A DNA stretch of 55,446 bases from Stutzerimonas stutzeri. Its GTDB lineage: Bacteria > Pseudomonadota > Gammaproteobacteria > Pseudomonadales > Pseudomonadaceae. The stretch lies in the NCBI RefSeq assembly GCF_024448895.1, contig NZ_JAMOIC010000025.1, forward strand, positions 1 to 55,446, in the 5' to 3' direction. Below are positions 19,941 to 27,846 of this stretch, one piece after another (positions within the stretch are counted from its first letter, which is position 1; the number at the start of each line of letters is the position of its first letter). Position numbers and translations under genes: made by a program. A model generated the notes under the pieces. It was given only the letters and a program-made list of their open reading frames with translations. It did no database searches and was not told the DNA's origin.

Positions 19941-20409
19941 CGGTGACTTTCTCCATCCATTCCACGCTTTTGCCATCGGCCGATCCGGACACGGCTAGAT
20001 GTGTCATCGCGGTCGTTGGCGTTGCGCCGTGCCAGTGCTTGACGCCGGCGGGACATACCACTACATCGCCGGGACGAATTTCCTGCACCGGCTTGCCCCA
20101 CTCCTGCGTCAATCCGACGCCGGCGACCACGACCAGACGCTGGCCTGCCGGATGGGTATGCCAAGCCGAACGCGCGCCTGGCTCGAAGGTAACGTAGGCA
20201 CCAGACGCATTGATTTGGTCACCCGATTGGAACAACGGATCAACCCGCGCCTTGCCTGTGAAATATTCCTCTGGCCCGATCACCGAGGCTTGGGAGCCCG
20301 CGCGACTGATCCGCTGGGCGGTCTGGGCGGCCGAATCGTCGCTAGTGCCAGCTGCTTCCACAAAAGGCGCTGCAGCACAGACCACGATGCCGAGAAGTGT
20401 TTTGTTCAT
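19918..20409 (-). CDS. Exported small cupin (mandelonitrile-lyase-like family)
   Basis: A 163-residue cupin with an N-terminal signal peptide ([20 protein letters not shown]). The metal-binding cupin motifs are intact: WHTHPAGQ gives H84, H86 and Q90, and KHWHGA gives H127. This is the small cupin family that includes manganese-dependent hydroxynitrile lyase-like proteins and that often partners a CMD-domain protein. The ribosome-binding site GGAGGG is well placed before ATG 20409. The 23-bp overlap with the CMD gene indicates coupled translation and perhaps a physical complex. The substrate is unknown. A role in oxidising or isomerising small reactive molecules in the periplasm is inference. 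Confidence 0.88.
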   Translation of the reverse strand: MNKTLLGIVVCAAAPFVEAAGTSDDSAAQTAQRISRAGSQASVIGPEEYFTGKARVDPLFQSGDQINASGAYVTFEPGARSAWHTHPAGQRLVVVAGVGLTQEWGKPVQEIRPGDVVVCPAGVKHWHGATPTTAMTHLAVSGSADGKSVEWMEKVTDDQYNAR

Positions 20410-20498
20410 GATGGAACCCTCCGGTTGATGCTCAGAGACCCTGGCCCGTCGGATGGAACAAGATCTCGTTGATACCCACTCAACTCTGTACAGTCTGG

Positions 20499-21554
20499 CT
20501 AGAGCGTCTTCTCGTAGAACGCGGTCAGCTTGCTCATAGCTGCGTCCACATACTCGGGCACCCAGTAGGTCTCGATGTGGGTAGCGCCTTCGATCTTGAA
20601 CAGTTCCTTGTCTTGCGTTCCGGTTGCCTTAGCGAATGCTTGCTCGGACATATAGAGACTGTCGGCCTTACTGCCGGCGATCATCAGAAGCGGCTTGTCG
20701 ATCAGCTCGATCTGATCGGTCGCGTCGAAGCGCATCAGGTCCAGCAGGCTGCTCATGGTGTATTTAAAGGTCGAGTTAGGATGGGCGTGAGTCTTCCAGT
20801 AATACTCATAACCTTGCCGATACAGCTCGAAAGGCAGCTTGGCGATCTGCTCATCGGTGAGGTTCGCATCGCCGGCATACAGAACTTCCCCGCCTGCTGC
20901 TTCCTGAGAGCGGGCATCCGACGCCTGTTGCAGGCGTTGCGGTATCGTGTCGAGCTGCGAGTCGTTATAGCCATTGCGGCGTACAAGCCCAGAGTTGAAC
21001 ATGCTTACGGTGGCGATGGATGTGAATCGCTTGTCGGTCGTCGCTGCGGCAAGCGAATAGCCACCGCCACCGCAGAGGCCGAGCAGGCCAAGCCGCTGCT
21101 GATCGACGCCGGCATAGTTGGTAATGAAATCTGCCATACCGTGGATGTCTTCGATACGGTAAGCGGGTTTATCCACATTGCGGGGCTCGCCACCACTGGC
21201 GCCCTGATAGGCTGCGTCCGCCGCGATGGTGATGTAACCCTGGTCAGCGAGGCGTTGCGCATACAGGCCTGCGACCTGCTCTTTCACTCCGCCATTGGGA
21301 TGTGCCACGACAACGGCAGGATAGGTCTTCGCTGGGTCGTAGTTGGCAGGGGTGTAAACGTTGGCGGAAATATCCAGCCCATTGAGCCTGTAGGTGACCG
21401 GATGTATGTGTACCTTCCCCGCCTCGTTCTGGGTGATCGCACCTTCGTACACCAAGGTGAATGGGTTCTGTTTGTAGTCTGCTGCATAGAGCTCGCCTGC
21501 CGATATGCCGACAGCCGCCCCAAAAAGCGCAGCCTTCAAAATGGTGTGTTTCAT
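20499..21554 (-). CDS. Exported YcjY-like alpha/beta hydrolase
   Basis: A 351-residue alpha/beta hydrolase with a signal peptide (about residues 1-25, ending LYAAD). It resembles the hydrolase at 4.6-5.7 kb: AVVVAHPNGGVKEQVAGLYA, SGGEPRNVDKP and the elbow GLCGGGG with Cys161 at the nucleophile position. The likely acid is in SKADSLYMSE and the likely His in EGATHIETYWVPEY. Dienelactone-hydrolase-like chemistry is possible. The ribosome-binding site GAGG precedes ATG 21554. The gene leads the leftward set (hydrolase, cupin, CMD, two aldo/keto reductases). An 89-bp gap to the cupin allows co-transcription. A TATCGAT inverted repeat lies about 135 bp upstream. Confidence 0.88.
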   Translation of the reverse strand: MKHTILKAALFGAAVGISAGELYAADYKQNPFTLVYEGAITQNEAGKVHIHPVTYRLNGLDISANVYTPANYDPAKTYPAVVVAHPNGGVKEQVAGLYAQRLADQGYITIAADAAYQGASGGEPRNVDKPAYRIEDIHGMADFITNYAGVDQQRLGLLGLCGGGGYSLAAATTDKRFTSIATVSMFNSGLVRRNGYNDSQLDTIPQRLQQASDARSQEAAGGEVLYAGDANLTDEQIAKLPFELYRQGYEYYWKTHAHPNSTFKYTMSSLLDLMRFDATDQIELIDKPLLMIAGSKADSLYMSEQAFAKATGTQDKELFKIEGATHIETYWVPEYVDAAMSKLTAFYEKTL

Positions 21555-21688
21555 CTTCGTACCTCTATCGATTCTTGCTTCGAGATATCAGCGATACCGG
21601 CCAGTACGACCAAGCCTGTGCTGGTGATGCCCCAGAGGGGTTAGCAGCTTCAGCTCAGTGCTTGGCAACCACGTTCACGGTATCGTTC

Positions 21689-21704
21689 TATCGATTGATC
21701 GATA
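21689..21704. promoter_or_regulatory. Inverted repeat TATCGAT-TG-ATCGATA
   Basis: A perfect 7-bp inverted repeat with a 2-bp centre, about 135 bp upstream of the hydrolase start at 21554, within an otherwise empty region. It is a candidate operator for a dimeric regulator. The function is inferred from symmetry and place only. Confidence 0.4.
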
Positions 21705-22033
21705 AAGGGCATCAGTTGGAATGCAATCATGCGTAATAAGCATAAATATCTGAGAGGTTGCAGCTGTTGTCATTCCAGTCGGAAGGTATGAGATTGCTAA
21801 AGCAACCAATGACGACTGTGGTGCAACAATACTCAGCATCAGCTGGTCCCGGACGTCAGTCCGAACTGGCAGCTTTGAGTCGAAGATGGTCGACAGGAGT
21901 AAGCGTCTAATGGTGGACGCCTACAGTCCGCTATTGGCCGAAACCAGACGATTACGGCTAAGCGGCCATCTTCAAGAACAACCTCAATCCAATTACTAAG
22001 CAACTCTGACCCATCAATTAGATGAACAAGTCT
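21705..22033. other. Intergenic, no gene supported
   Basis: With the preceding 150 bp this forms a 479-bp gap between the hydrolase promoter side and the RutE-like gene. No open frame with family resemblance, RNA gene or T-tailed terminator was recognised. Confidence 0.5.
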
Positions 22034-22624
22034 CTAGATCAACACGCAAGCCTCCTCAAACCCTAACCGGGGTCCAATCGGCCGCAGGTTCTCTTGGTTC
22101 CCATACCCCAAACTGCACAAAAAATTGCTCTTCCACTGCCCGTTGGGGAAGAACTCTGCGTCGACAATGGCGTTGTCGAAGCCGGACATGGGGCCGCAGT
22201 CCAGTCCTGTCGCGCGGGCGGCGAGGATGAGATAGGCGCCTTGTAAGCTACCGTTGCGTAGGGCTGCGATGAAGGCGGCTTGTGGGTTGTCGCGGTACGG
22301 CGCGGCGGCGTCGTAGGCCGGGAAGAGCTCTGGCAGGCGCTCAAAGAACTGGGTGTCGTAAGCAATGATCGCGGTGACTGGCGCGGCGAGCATCTTTTCA
22401 CCGTTGCGGCCTTTGAGCGCGGGCAGTAGGCGTCGTTTGGCCTCGGGCGTGCGGACGAAGGCAATGCGTGCCGGGCTGCAGTTGTTGCTGGTTGGGCCCT
22501 GACGCATCAAGTGCCAGAGTTGTTGCAGTTGGTCGTCGCTTACCGGGCGTTCAAGCCAGCCGTTGTGGGAGCGTGCTTGGAGAAAGAGCTGGTCGAGGGT
22601 TTCGGCGGCAAGGGGTTGGGTCAT
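22034..22624 (-). CDS. rutE: RutE/HadB-like nitroreductase-family reductase
   Basis: A 196-residue FMN-dependent nitroreductase-fold enzyme of the RutE/HadB group. RutE reduces malonic semialdehyde to 3-hydroxypropionate in pyrimidine catabolism. Motifs: RSHNGWLERPVSDDQL, the FMN-binding MRQGPTSNNCSPARI, AYLILAARATGLDCGPMSGFD and NFLCSLGYG near the C terminus. The ribosome-binding site GGAG precedes ATG 22624. No other rut gene is adjacent, so it may act on an aldehyde or enal from the neighbouring catabolic cluster rather than on malonic semialdehyde. It follows the MFS gene on the same strand with a 31-bp gap and is likely the last gene of that transcript. Confidence 0.8.
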   Translation of the reverse strand: MTQPLAAETLDQLFLQARSHNGWLERPVSDDQLQQLWHLMRQGPTSNNCSPARIAFVRTPEAKRRLLPALKGRNGEKMLAAPVTAIIAYDTQFFERLPELFPAYDAAAPYRDNPQAAFIAALRNGSLQGAYLILAARATGLDCGPMSGFDNAIVDAEFFPNGQWKSNFLCSLGYGNQENLRPIGPRLGFEEACVLI

Positions 22625-22655
22625 GCGGGTCTCCGTAAGAATTTGTCAGCCGACT

Positions 22656-23864
22656 TTAGTGCGCGTGGCCGGGCGCTTCTGCACGTACTGCGAGTCCGCC
22701 CAGCCGCGGGACACCGAGGCAGATCAGCGCGACCAGCAGTTGCAGGGCGCCCATTACGGCGATGGCCTTCGGCAATGCCACAAGCGCCCCTCCGGTAACC
22801 GCCAATATCACCAAGGGACTAAGGAACTGGCCGGCAAACATGGCTGAGGTAAAGCCGCCCGTAGCCCGGCCGCGATGGCTGGCGCCGACCTGGGCCATGA
22901 TCCAGGTGATTAGCGTAGGCAGCATCAAGCCGATTCCCAGCCCGTTGACGATCACGGCCACCACAACGGCGGGGTGCGCCGAGGCCATAGCCATCAGCAG
23001 TGCACCGATTCCCGTTAGCGAAAAGGCGATTAGTAATAGCCAATCCAGCCTATACCGGACCAGTAGGCGAAAGCTCAGCGCACCGGCAACCACGGCGAGC
23101 TGGTTGGCGCCCATGGTCATGCCGATCAGGTCCGTCCGCTCGACACCCAGTAAACCCAGCAAGTAACCAGCCTGTGCCGGCACCATCAGCAGACTCATGC
23201 CCGCTAGCAGGGTCAGCGCGTAAAGCGGCAACAGCGGCTTCCAGGGAAAGCTACTGGTTTGCACCGGGCCCATGGGTTTGTCACGACGTGGTTCCCAGAG
23301 CAGCCAGGCAGCCAGCGGTAACAAGAGAAGCCCGACGGCATAAAGCACGAAGGGCGTGCGCCAACTGTCGGCACCTAAGAAGCCGCCCACGGTAATGATG
23401 ACCACCGCGGACAATGAAGTCGCGACCATCTGCAAAGCAAGCAGGCGCTGGCGGCGGGCGCCGTTGTAGTAGTCGCCGATCAATGTGGTGCAGCAGGTCA
23501 TGATGCCGGCTTCGGCCAATCCGATACCAGCGCGGCTGGCAACGATCAGGTAGAGCGAGTCGAGCCACAGCGGCATCAGACCGAACAGTGTGTACAGCGC
23601 CAAGCTCCCCAGCAGCAACGGCTTGCGTGCGACGCGGTCGGCAATGATGCCTGCGAAAGGTGCCACCAGCGCTACCATCAATGCCGGTAGGGAAATCAGC
23701 AACGGCACCAGAACTGCTGCGCCAGGGGTGTCGCCGAAGTCTCGCTGTATCGCCGGCAGCAACGGTGCAATGAGCACGGCGGCCAGCACCGACAGGCAGC
23801 TACCGAACAGCAACAAAGATGACTGTGGCCAGGCTGCGTTGCGCGAAGCGGCGCTGTCAATCAT
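22656..23864 (-). CDS. MFS transporter
   Basis: A 402-residue inner-membrane major facilitator with about 12 hydrophobic segments. The loop-2/3 motif is visible as FAGIIADRVARKPLLLGS near residue 80, and GIGLAEAGIMTCCTTLIGDYY near residue 120 is typical of DHA1/CynX-like members. It has a usable ribosome-binding site (GAGGG), and its ATG overlaps the stop of a 39-codon upstream ORF in the arrangement ATGATTGA, so translational coupling is likely. It sits between the RND pump operon and the RutE-like gene, all leftward. It could import the cluster's substrate or export an intermediate. The sequence does not decide this. Confidence 0.88.
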   Translation of the reverse strand: MIDSAASRNAAWPQSSLLLFGSCLSVLAAVLIAPLLPAIQRDFGDTPGAAVLVPLLISLPALMVALVAPFAGIIADRVARKPLLLGSLALYTLFGLMPLWLDSLYLIVASRAGIGLAEAGIMTCCTTLIGDYYNGARRQRLLALQMVATSLSAVVIITVGGFLGADSWRTPFVLYAVGLLLLPLAAWLLWEPRRDKPMGPVQTSSFPWKPLLPLYALTLLAGMSLLMVPAQAGYLLGLLGVERTDLIGMTMGANQLAVVAGALSFRLLVRYRLDWLLLIAFSLTGIGALLMAMASAHPAVVVAVIVNGLGIGLMLPTLITWIMAQVGASHRGRATGGFTSAMFAGQFLSPLVILAVTGGALVALPKAIAVMGALQLLVALICLGVPRLGGLAVRAEAPGHAH

Positions 23865-23976
23865 CTCGGTCGCCCTCTGAGCCGGGAGCGAATACGCAGC
23901 CGAACTGGGCTATGCCAAGTCGCAGCTCATGGATGGCGGCCTGACAGCAGGCGATAACGCGCACACGGGTACTCAT
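23857..23976 (-). CDS. 39-codon ORF coupled to the MFS gene
   Basis: A short frame (39 residues, beginning MSTRVRVIACCQAAIHE) with a strong leader: AACAACAAGAGG followed after about 9 nt by ATG 23976. Its stop overlaps the MFS start by 8 nt (ATGATTGA), the classic arrangement for translational coupling. The peptide is not recognised. It contains two adjacent cysteines. It may be a leader peptide, a regulator-sensitive entry point for the MFS mRNA, or the remnant of a longer lost gene. The leader and the overlap are directly visible. The role is inference. Confidence 0.5.
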   Translation of the reverse strand: MSTRVRVIACCQAAIHELRLGIAQFGCVFAPGSEGDRDD

Positions 23977-23989
23977 GAGTGAACCCCTC

Positions 23990-23997
23990 TTGTTGTT
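23990..23997 (-). promoter_or_regulatory. Crc/Hfq-type CA motif before the 39-codon ORF
   Basis: On the transcribed strand the leader reads ATAACAACAAGAGG, overlapping the ribosome-binding site. AACAACAA matches the AANAANAA motif bound by Hfq with Crc in Pseudomonas catabolite repression, and the whole leader closely resembles the well-studied amiE site. Confidence 0.6.
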
Positions 23998-24062
23998 ATG
24001 GGTGAAGCCTGTGAGGTGAGTGTCAGGCAGGACAGTTGGCGTGCAGCCGTCCTGCCTGAACC

Positions 24063-26510
24063 TCAGCTGTTGGAGGGTTGGGCCTTGAACGCCTGGCCGC
24101 TCGATACGCTGGACCGTGGCGACGATTCCTGTGCCGCTTCACCCGCCCGGCGTGCCGATGGAAAGAGGAACCATGCCAGCGCAGGCAACAGCAGCAGCGC
24201 GCCGACCATGTTCCAGACGAACATGAAGGCCAGCAGCACCCCCATGTCGGCCTGGAACTTGATCGGCGAGAAGATCCAGGTGCCGACGCCGATGGCCAGA
24301 GTGACGCCGGTCAGCATCACGACCTTGCCGGTGAATACCAGCGCCTGGTAATAGGCCTGAGACAAGCTCGCGCCAGCGCGCATCTGGGCCAGTACCACGC
24401 TCATGACATAGAGCGCGTAATCCACACCGATGCCGACACCCAGGGCTATTACCGGCAGGGTCGCGACCTTCAGGCCAATGCCAAGGTAGACCATCAACGC
24501 TTCGCAGAGGATCGAGGTGAGCATCAGTGGCAGCACCGCGCAGACCACGGCGCGCCAGGACCGGAAAGTAATCAGACACAGCAGGATCACGGCGGCATAC
24601 ACCCACCAGAGCATTTCCCGGTTGGCCTGTTTGACCACGATATTGGTAGCCGCCTCGATGCCTGCACTGCCAGCGGCAAGGAGGAACTGGGCCTGCTCGC
24701 TGTTGTGCTCAGCGGCGAAAGCCTCGACGGTGTCGACCACCGACGTCAGGGTGTCTGCCTTGTGATCGGAGAGGTAGGCGTACTGCGTTAGCAGGCTGCA
24801 GTCCTCGTTGTACAGGCCGCGAGGCGCACTGGAGGTGATCATGTTGAGGGTCGCCTGGTTGTTCACCAGCTCGTACCACTTGGGGTTGCCTTCGGACAGG
24901 CCGACCAGCACACGGCGGTTGAGCAGCGCCAGGGAATTGGTGGATTCCACACCTGGCAATGCGCGCAACTGCCAGTCCAGATCGTCCACACGTTTGAGCG
25001 TCTCGTAGGCCGAGCAGGCGCCCACCGGCGTCTTGACCATCACCGCGAACACGTCGCTGCCCGCGCCGTAATGGGAGGTGATATAGGCATTGTCCTGGTT
25101 GTAGCGAGAGTCAGCGCGCAGCTCCGGCGCGCCGGCGTCCAGGTCGCCGACCTTGAGATTCAGTCCGACCATGTAGCCACCCACGGCCAGCAACGAGGCA
25201 ACCATCACGCAGCCCAGCGCCCAGCGCCGAGTGGTGAAACGGTCCAGCAGGCGCCACATTGGATGGCGCGCCCCACCCTGCTCATCCGCTCGCTCGGAAC
25301 GCAGGCTGCGCTCAGCCGCTTGTGCGTCCACGCCGAGGAAGGACAGCAGGATCGGCAGTAGCACCAGATTGGTGAGAATCAGCATCGCCACGCCCAGGCT
25401 GGCGGTGACGGCCAGGTCCTGGATAACGGGGATGTCGATGAACATCAGCACGGCGAAGCCCACCGCGTCGCTGACCAGCGCAGTCAGCCCGGCGATGAAC
25501 AGACGGCGGAAAGTCAGGCGCGCCGCCACCAGCCGGTGCAGGCCGCGGCCGATGTCCTGCATGATGCCGTTCATCTTTTGTGCGCCATGGCTTATGCCGA
25601 TGGCAAACACCAGAAAAGGTACCAGAACCGAATAGGGGTCAAGCCGGTAGCCCAGCAGAGGCAACAGCCCCAGTTGCCAGACCACCGCGACCAGCGAGCA
25701 GCCCATCACCAGCAGCGTGCTGCGCAGGCAGCGGGTATACCAGAACAGCACCAGGCCGGTGATGATCAGGGCAGCGGCGAAGAAGAAGAGGATCTGCCGG
25801 AGCCCTTCGATGAGATCGCCGACGACCTTGGCAAAGCCCGTGATGCGAATCTCCAGGCTGTCGCTCTGGTACTTCTCGCGCAGGCTTTCCAGCTGTTCCG
25901 AGAGCGCGCTGTAATCCAGCGGCTGGCCGTCTGGCGTGTTGGCCATGAGCGGCACATAGATGATGCTCGACTGCTGATCGAAGGCCACCAACTGGCCGAT
26001 CTCGTTGGAGCGCTCGATATTGCGCCGTAGCGCCTCGAGGCTTCCGGCGGAACCGTCGTAACCATCAGGGACGACCGGCCCACCTTCCAGCCCCATCTCT
26101 GTAACGCCGACCCAGCGTGTGGTGGGAGTCCAAAGTGATTTCATGAAAGCCCGATCGACGCCAGGCAACAGGTAGATCTCATCACTCAGCTGCTGCAGCG
26201 CCTGCTGGTAGTCGGCGTCGTAGATCGAGCCTTGCTTGTTCACCACGGCGATGCGCACGGCATTGCCCAGGCCGCTGAGCTCGCGGCGGTTCTCCAGATA
26301 ATTGACGATGTAAGGATGATTGGTGGGAATCATCTTTTCAAAGCTGGCGTTGAACTCCAGGCGGGTCGCCTGCCAGCCCAGCACCAAGGTGACGGCCAGG
26401 CAGAACAGCATGACCAGACGGCGATGGTTGAACAGCGCTCGTTCCAGGAGCGAACCGGACGCCGAGTCGAACGCATTTTGCTCAGTGGACCGGTTGAATG
26501 ACGATGACAT
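24063..26510 (-). CDS. MMPL/RND-family exporter permease
   Basis: An 815-residue RND superfamily permease of the shorter HAE3/MMPL type, with two repeats of one plus five transmembrane helices and two periplasmic loops. Visible segments are LVMLFCLAVTLVLGWQ near residue 34, PFLVFAIGISHGAQKMNGI near residue 295 with the family H-G-A-Q signature, and ALGVGIGVDYALYVMSV near residue 695. Such pumps occur with DUF1302/DUF1329 outer-membrane proteins in clusters for hydrophobic compounds and are thought to move lipids or aromatics across the envelope. The start ATG 26510 has GGAG upstream and lies 3 bp after the YCF48 gene's stop, so the two form an operon. Confidence 0.9.
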   Translation of the reverse strand: MSSSFNRSTEQNAFDSASGSLLERALFNHRRLVMLFCLAVTLVLGWQATRLEFNASFEKMIPTNHPYIVNYLENRRELSGLGNAVRIAVVNKQGSIYDADYQQALQQLSDEIYLLPGVDRAFMKSLWTPTTRWVGVTEMGLEGGPVVPDGYDGSAGSLEALRRNIERSNEIGQLVAFDQQSSIIYVPLMANTPDGQPLDYSALSEQLESLREKYQSDSLEIRITGFAKVVGDLIEGLRQILFFFAAALIITGLVLFWYTRCLRSTLLVMGCSLVAVVWQLGLLPLLGYRLDPYSVLVPFLVFAIGISHGAQKMNGIMQDIGRGLHRLVAARLTFRRLFIAGLTALVSDAVGFAVLMFIDIPVIQDLAVTASLGVAMLILTNLVLLPILLSFLGVDAQAAERSLRSERADEQGGARHPMWRLLDRFTTRRWALGCVMVASLLAVGGYMVGLNLKVGDLDAGAPELRADSRYNQDNAYITSHYGAGSDVFAVMVKTPVGACSAYETLKRVDDLDWQLRALPGVESTNSLALLNRRVLVGLSEGNPKWYELVNNQATLNMITSSAPRGLYNEDCSLLTQYAYLSDHKADTLTSVVDTVEAFAAEHNSEQAQFLLAAGSAGIEAATNIVVKQANREMLWWVYAAVILLCLITFRSWRAVVCAVLPLMLTSILCEALMVYLGIGLKVATLPVIALGVGIGVDYALYVMSVVLAQMRAGASLSQAYYQALVFTGKVVMLTGVTLAIGVGTWIFSPIKFQADMGVLLAFMFVWNMVGALLLLPALAWFLFPSARRAGEAAQESSPRSSVSSGQAFKAQPSNS

Positions 26511-26513
26511 GAC

Positions 26514-27608
26514 TTACTCCGCAGACGCGTGGGCAGTGGTGGGATCAAGCGGCGCAAGAGCCACGGCACCGGCGAAGCCGACGCCTACAAGCTGCCCATT
26601 CCCCGCCTCGACGATTGCCGCCAGCGGCGAGTCGGCCTTGCCTATTGGCTTGACCTGACCGCTACCAAACACCCGCAGCAGCCCGCCGGCCTGATTGGCC
26701 ATCACCAGTTGGCCGCCGTCGACCATGGCTGCGTTGATGGAAATAGGGATCGGGTTGCTCAGTTGCTCGAACGTCTCACCGCGGTCGCGGGACATCAGCA
26801 CCGTGCCGCGCAGGCCGGCCAGTACCAGCTCACCACCTGGCAGCAAACCTTGGGCGAAAAAGCTGCCTTCGTAGTGTGTCTCGAGCTGTTCGTAGCTCTG
26901 ACCGCTGTCCAGCGAGCGCACCGCCAACCCCATTTCGCCGGCCAGGTACCATTCACTGCCCCGTTGCGACACGGCATAAAGGTGAGCGCCTGCCGGGTTC
27001 GGTACGCGGCCCATGATCGACTGCCAGGTCCGGCCACCGTCACCTGTCTGAAGCGCCAGGCCATAGGCGCCGACCACTAATCCGTTTTGGGAGTCACTGA
27101 AGTGCAACGCCAACAAAGGCTTGTCAGCGCCGTCAGCGGCCAACAGTTCAGCTGCCTGCAAACGTTCGGCGGGTACGCCGTCGGCCTGCGCCGCCTTGAG
27201 TTCGATTGCCGCCGCGCGCTTACCGTCCAGCTGCAAGCTCCAGCTTTCGCCACCATCGCGGCTGTGCAACACAACGCCAGCATGGCCCACCGCCCAGCCG
27301 TGACGCTCGTCGACGAATTGCACCGCGGTCAGAGTGACGCTCACTGGCGCCTCGACCTGCTGCCAACTGCCGCCGTCGTCATCAGAGATCAGGATGACGC
27401 CCCGTTCACCCACCGAGACCAGGCGCTCTCCGACCCGAGCAACACCGAGCAATACTGCTTGCTGCGCCTGGGGGATGAGCACCGCCGGCTGGGTCAGTAC
27501 GTCAGTGCTTTCACTAGCGGTCACTACGCCGGAGAGCGCCGCGCAAATCAGTGCGAGCAGGGTCAAGCGCGCACACCGCAATGGCGCAGCGGAACGAAGC
27601 ACGAACAT
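26514..27608 (-). CDS. Secreted YCF48/BNR-repeat beta-propeller protein
   Basis: A 364-residue protein with a signal peptide (hydrophobic LTLLALICAALSGVVTAS). Repeated propeller blades are visible: GVILISDDDGGSWQQVEAP, GVVLHSRDGGESWSLQ, ALQTGDGGRTWQSIMG and VLMSRDRGETFEQL. These Asp-box repeats match the YCF48/HCF136 and sialidase-like families. ATG 27608 was chosen, not the longer frame to 27716, because GAGG is well placed and the signal peptide follows. The partner RND gene starts 3 bp downstream. In DUF1302/DUF1329/RND clusters this protein is a regular member, perhaps a periplasmic scaffold. A CA motif overlaps its leader. Confidence 0.87.
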   Translation of the reverse strand: MFVLRSAAPLRCARLTLLALICAALSGVVTASESTDVLTQPAVLIPQAQQAVLLGVARVGERLVSVGERGVILISDDDGGSWQQVEAPVSVTLTAVQFVDERHGWAVGHAGVVLHSRDGGESWSLQLDGKRAAAIELKAAQADGVPAERLQAAELLAADGADKPLLALHFSDSQNGLVVGAYGLALQTGDGGRTWQSIMGRVPNPAGAHLYAVSQRGSEWYLAGEMGLAVRSLDSGQSYEQLETHYEGSFFAQGLLPGGELVLAGLRGTVLMSRDRGETFEQLSNPIPISINAAMVDGGQLVMANQAGGLLRVFGSGQVKPIGKADSPLAAIVEAGNGQLVGVGFAGAVALAPLDPTTAHASAE

Positions 27609-27619
27609 AGGCAACCTCT

Positions 27620-27630
27620 TTGTTGTTGTT
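27620..27630 (-). promoter_or_regulatory. Crc/Hfq-type CA motif before the YCF48 gene
   Basis: The transcribed leader reads AACAACAACAAAGAGG, placing an AANAANAANAA tract directly against the ribosome-binding site of the YCF48-RND operon. This is the expected position for Hfq/Crc translational repression in Pseudomonas. Confidence 0.6.
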
Positions 27631-27752
27631 ATTCGCCGGGTACGGTCCCCGGTCGAGTGACCTGCGGCCGCCCTCCAGCTGCCAGACCAGGCTGGCCGGA
27701 GTGAAGAGCGGGACACAGTTCAGCTTGCTGAGACGCTATGAGCCTCTCGCAG

Positions 27753-27766
27753 AATTTGACTAATTG
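27753..27766. promoter_or_regulatory. LysR-type operator copy, YCF48-RND promoter
   Basis: AATTTGACTAATTG, identical over 14 bp to a site in the LysR/monooxygenase intergenic region (32204-32217). Its centre is about 150 bp upstream of the YCF48 start. The arms AATT...AATT are symmetric about TGACT. It is probably bound by the LysR protein encoded at 32.3 kb. Confidence 0.6.
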
Positions 27767-27812
27767 ATCTTCGAGATATGACCTATCGCGACGAGCGATA
27801 CCTGGAAGTGAA

Positions 27813-27832
27813 GGTCCGGGCAGGACCGGACC
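27813..27832 (-). terminator. Hairpin downstream of the DUF1329 gene
   Basis: GGTCCGG and CCGGACC form a 7-bp stem with a 6-nt loop, 15 bp past the DUF1329 stop on the leftward transcript. It is followed by a pyrimidine-rich but not pure-T tail, so it may be a weak terminator or a stabilising stem separating the DUF1302-DUF1329 part from the YCF48-RND part. Confidence 0.35.
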
Positions 27833-27846
27833 CCCACCTCTCAAAC

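Noticed and set aside
20469-21644. 391-codon frame opposite the exported hydrolase
   Set aside because: It is the antisense shadow of the hydrolase gene, which has a signal peptide, catalytic motifs and a ribosome-binding site.
22034-22624. Pyrimidine-degradation (rut) operon
   Set aside because: Only the RutE-like gene is present. No rutA, rutB, rutC, rutD or rutF neighbours are seen.
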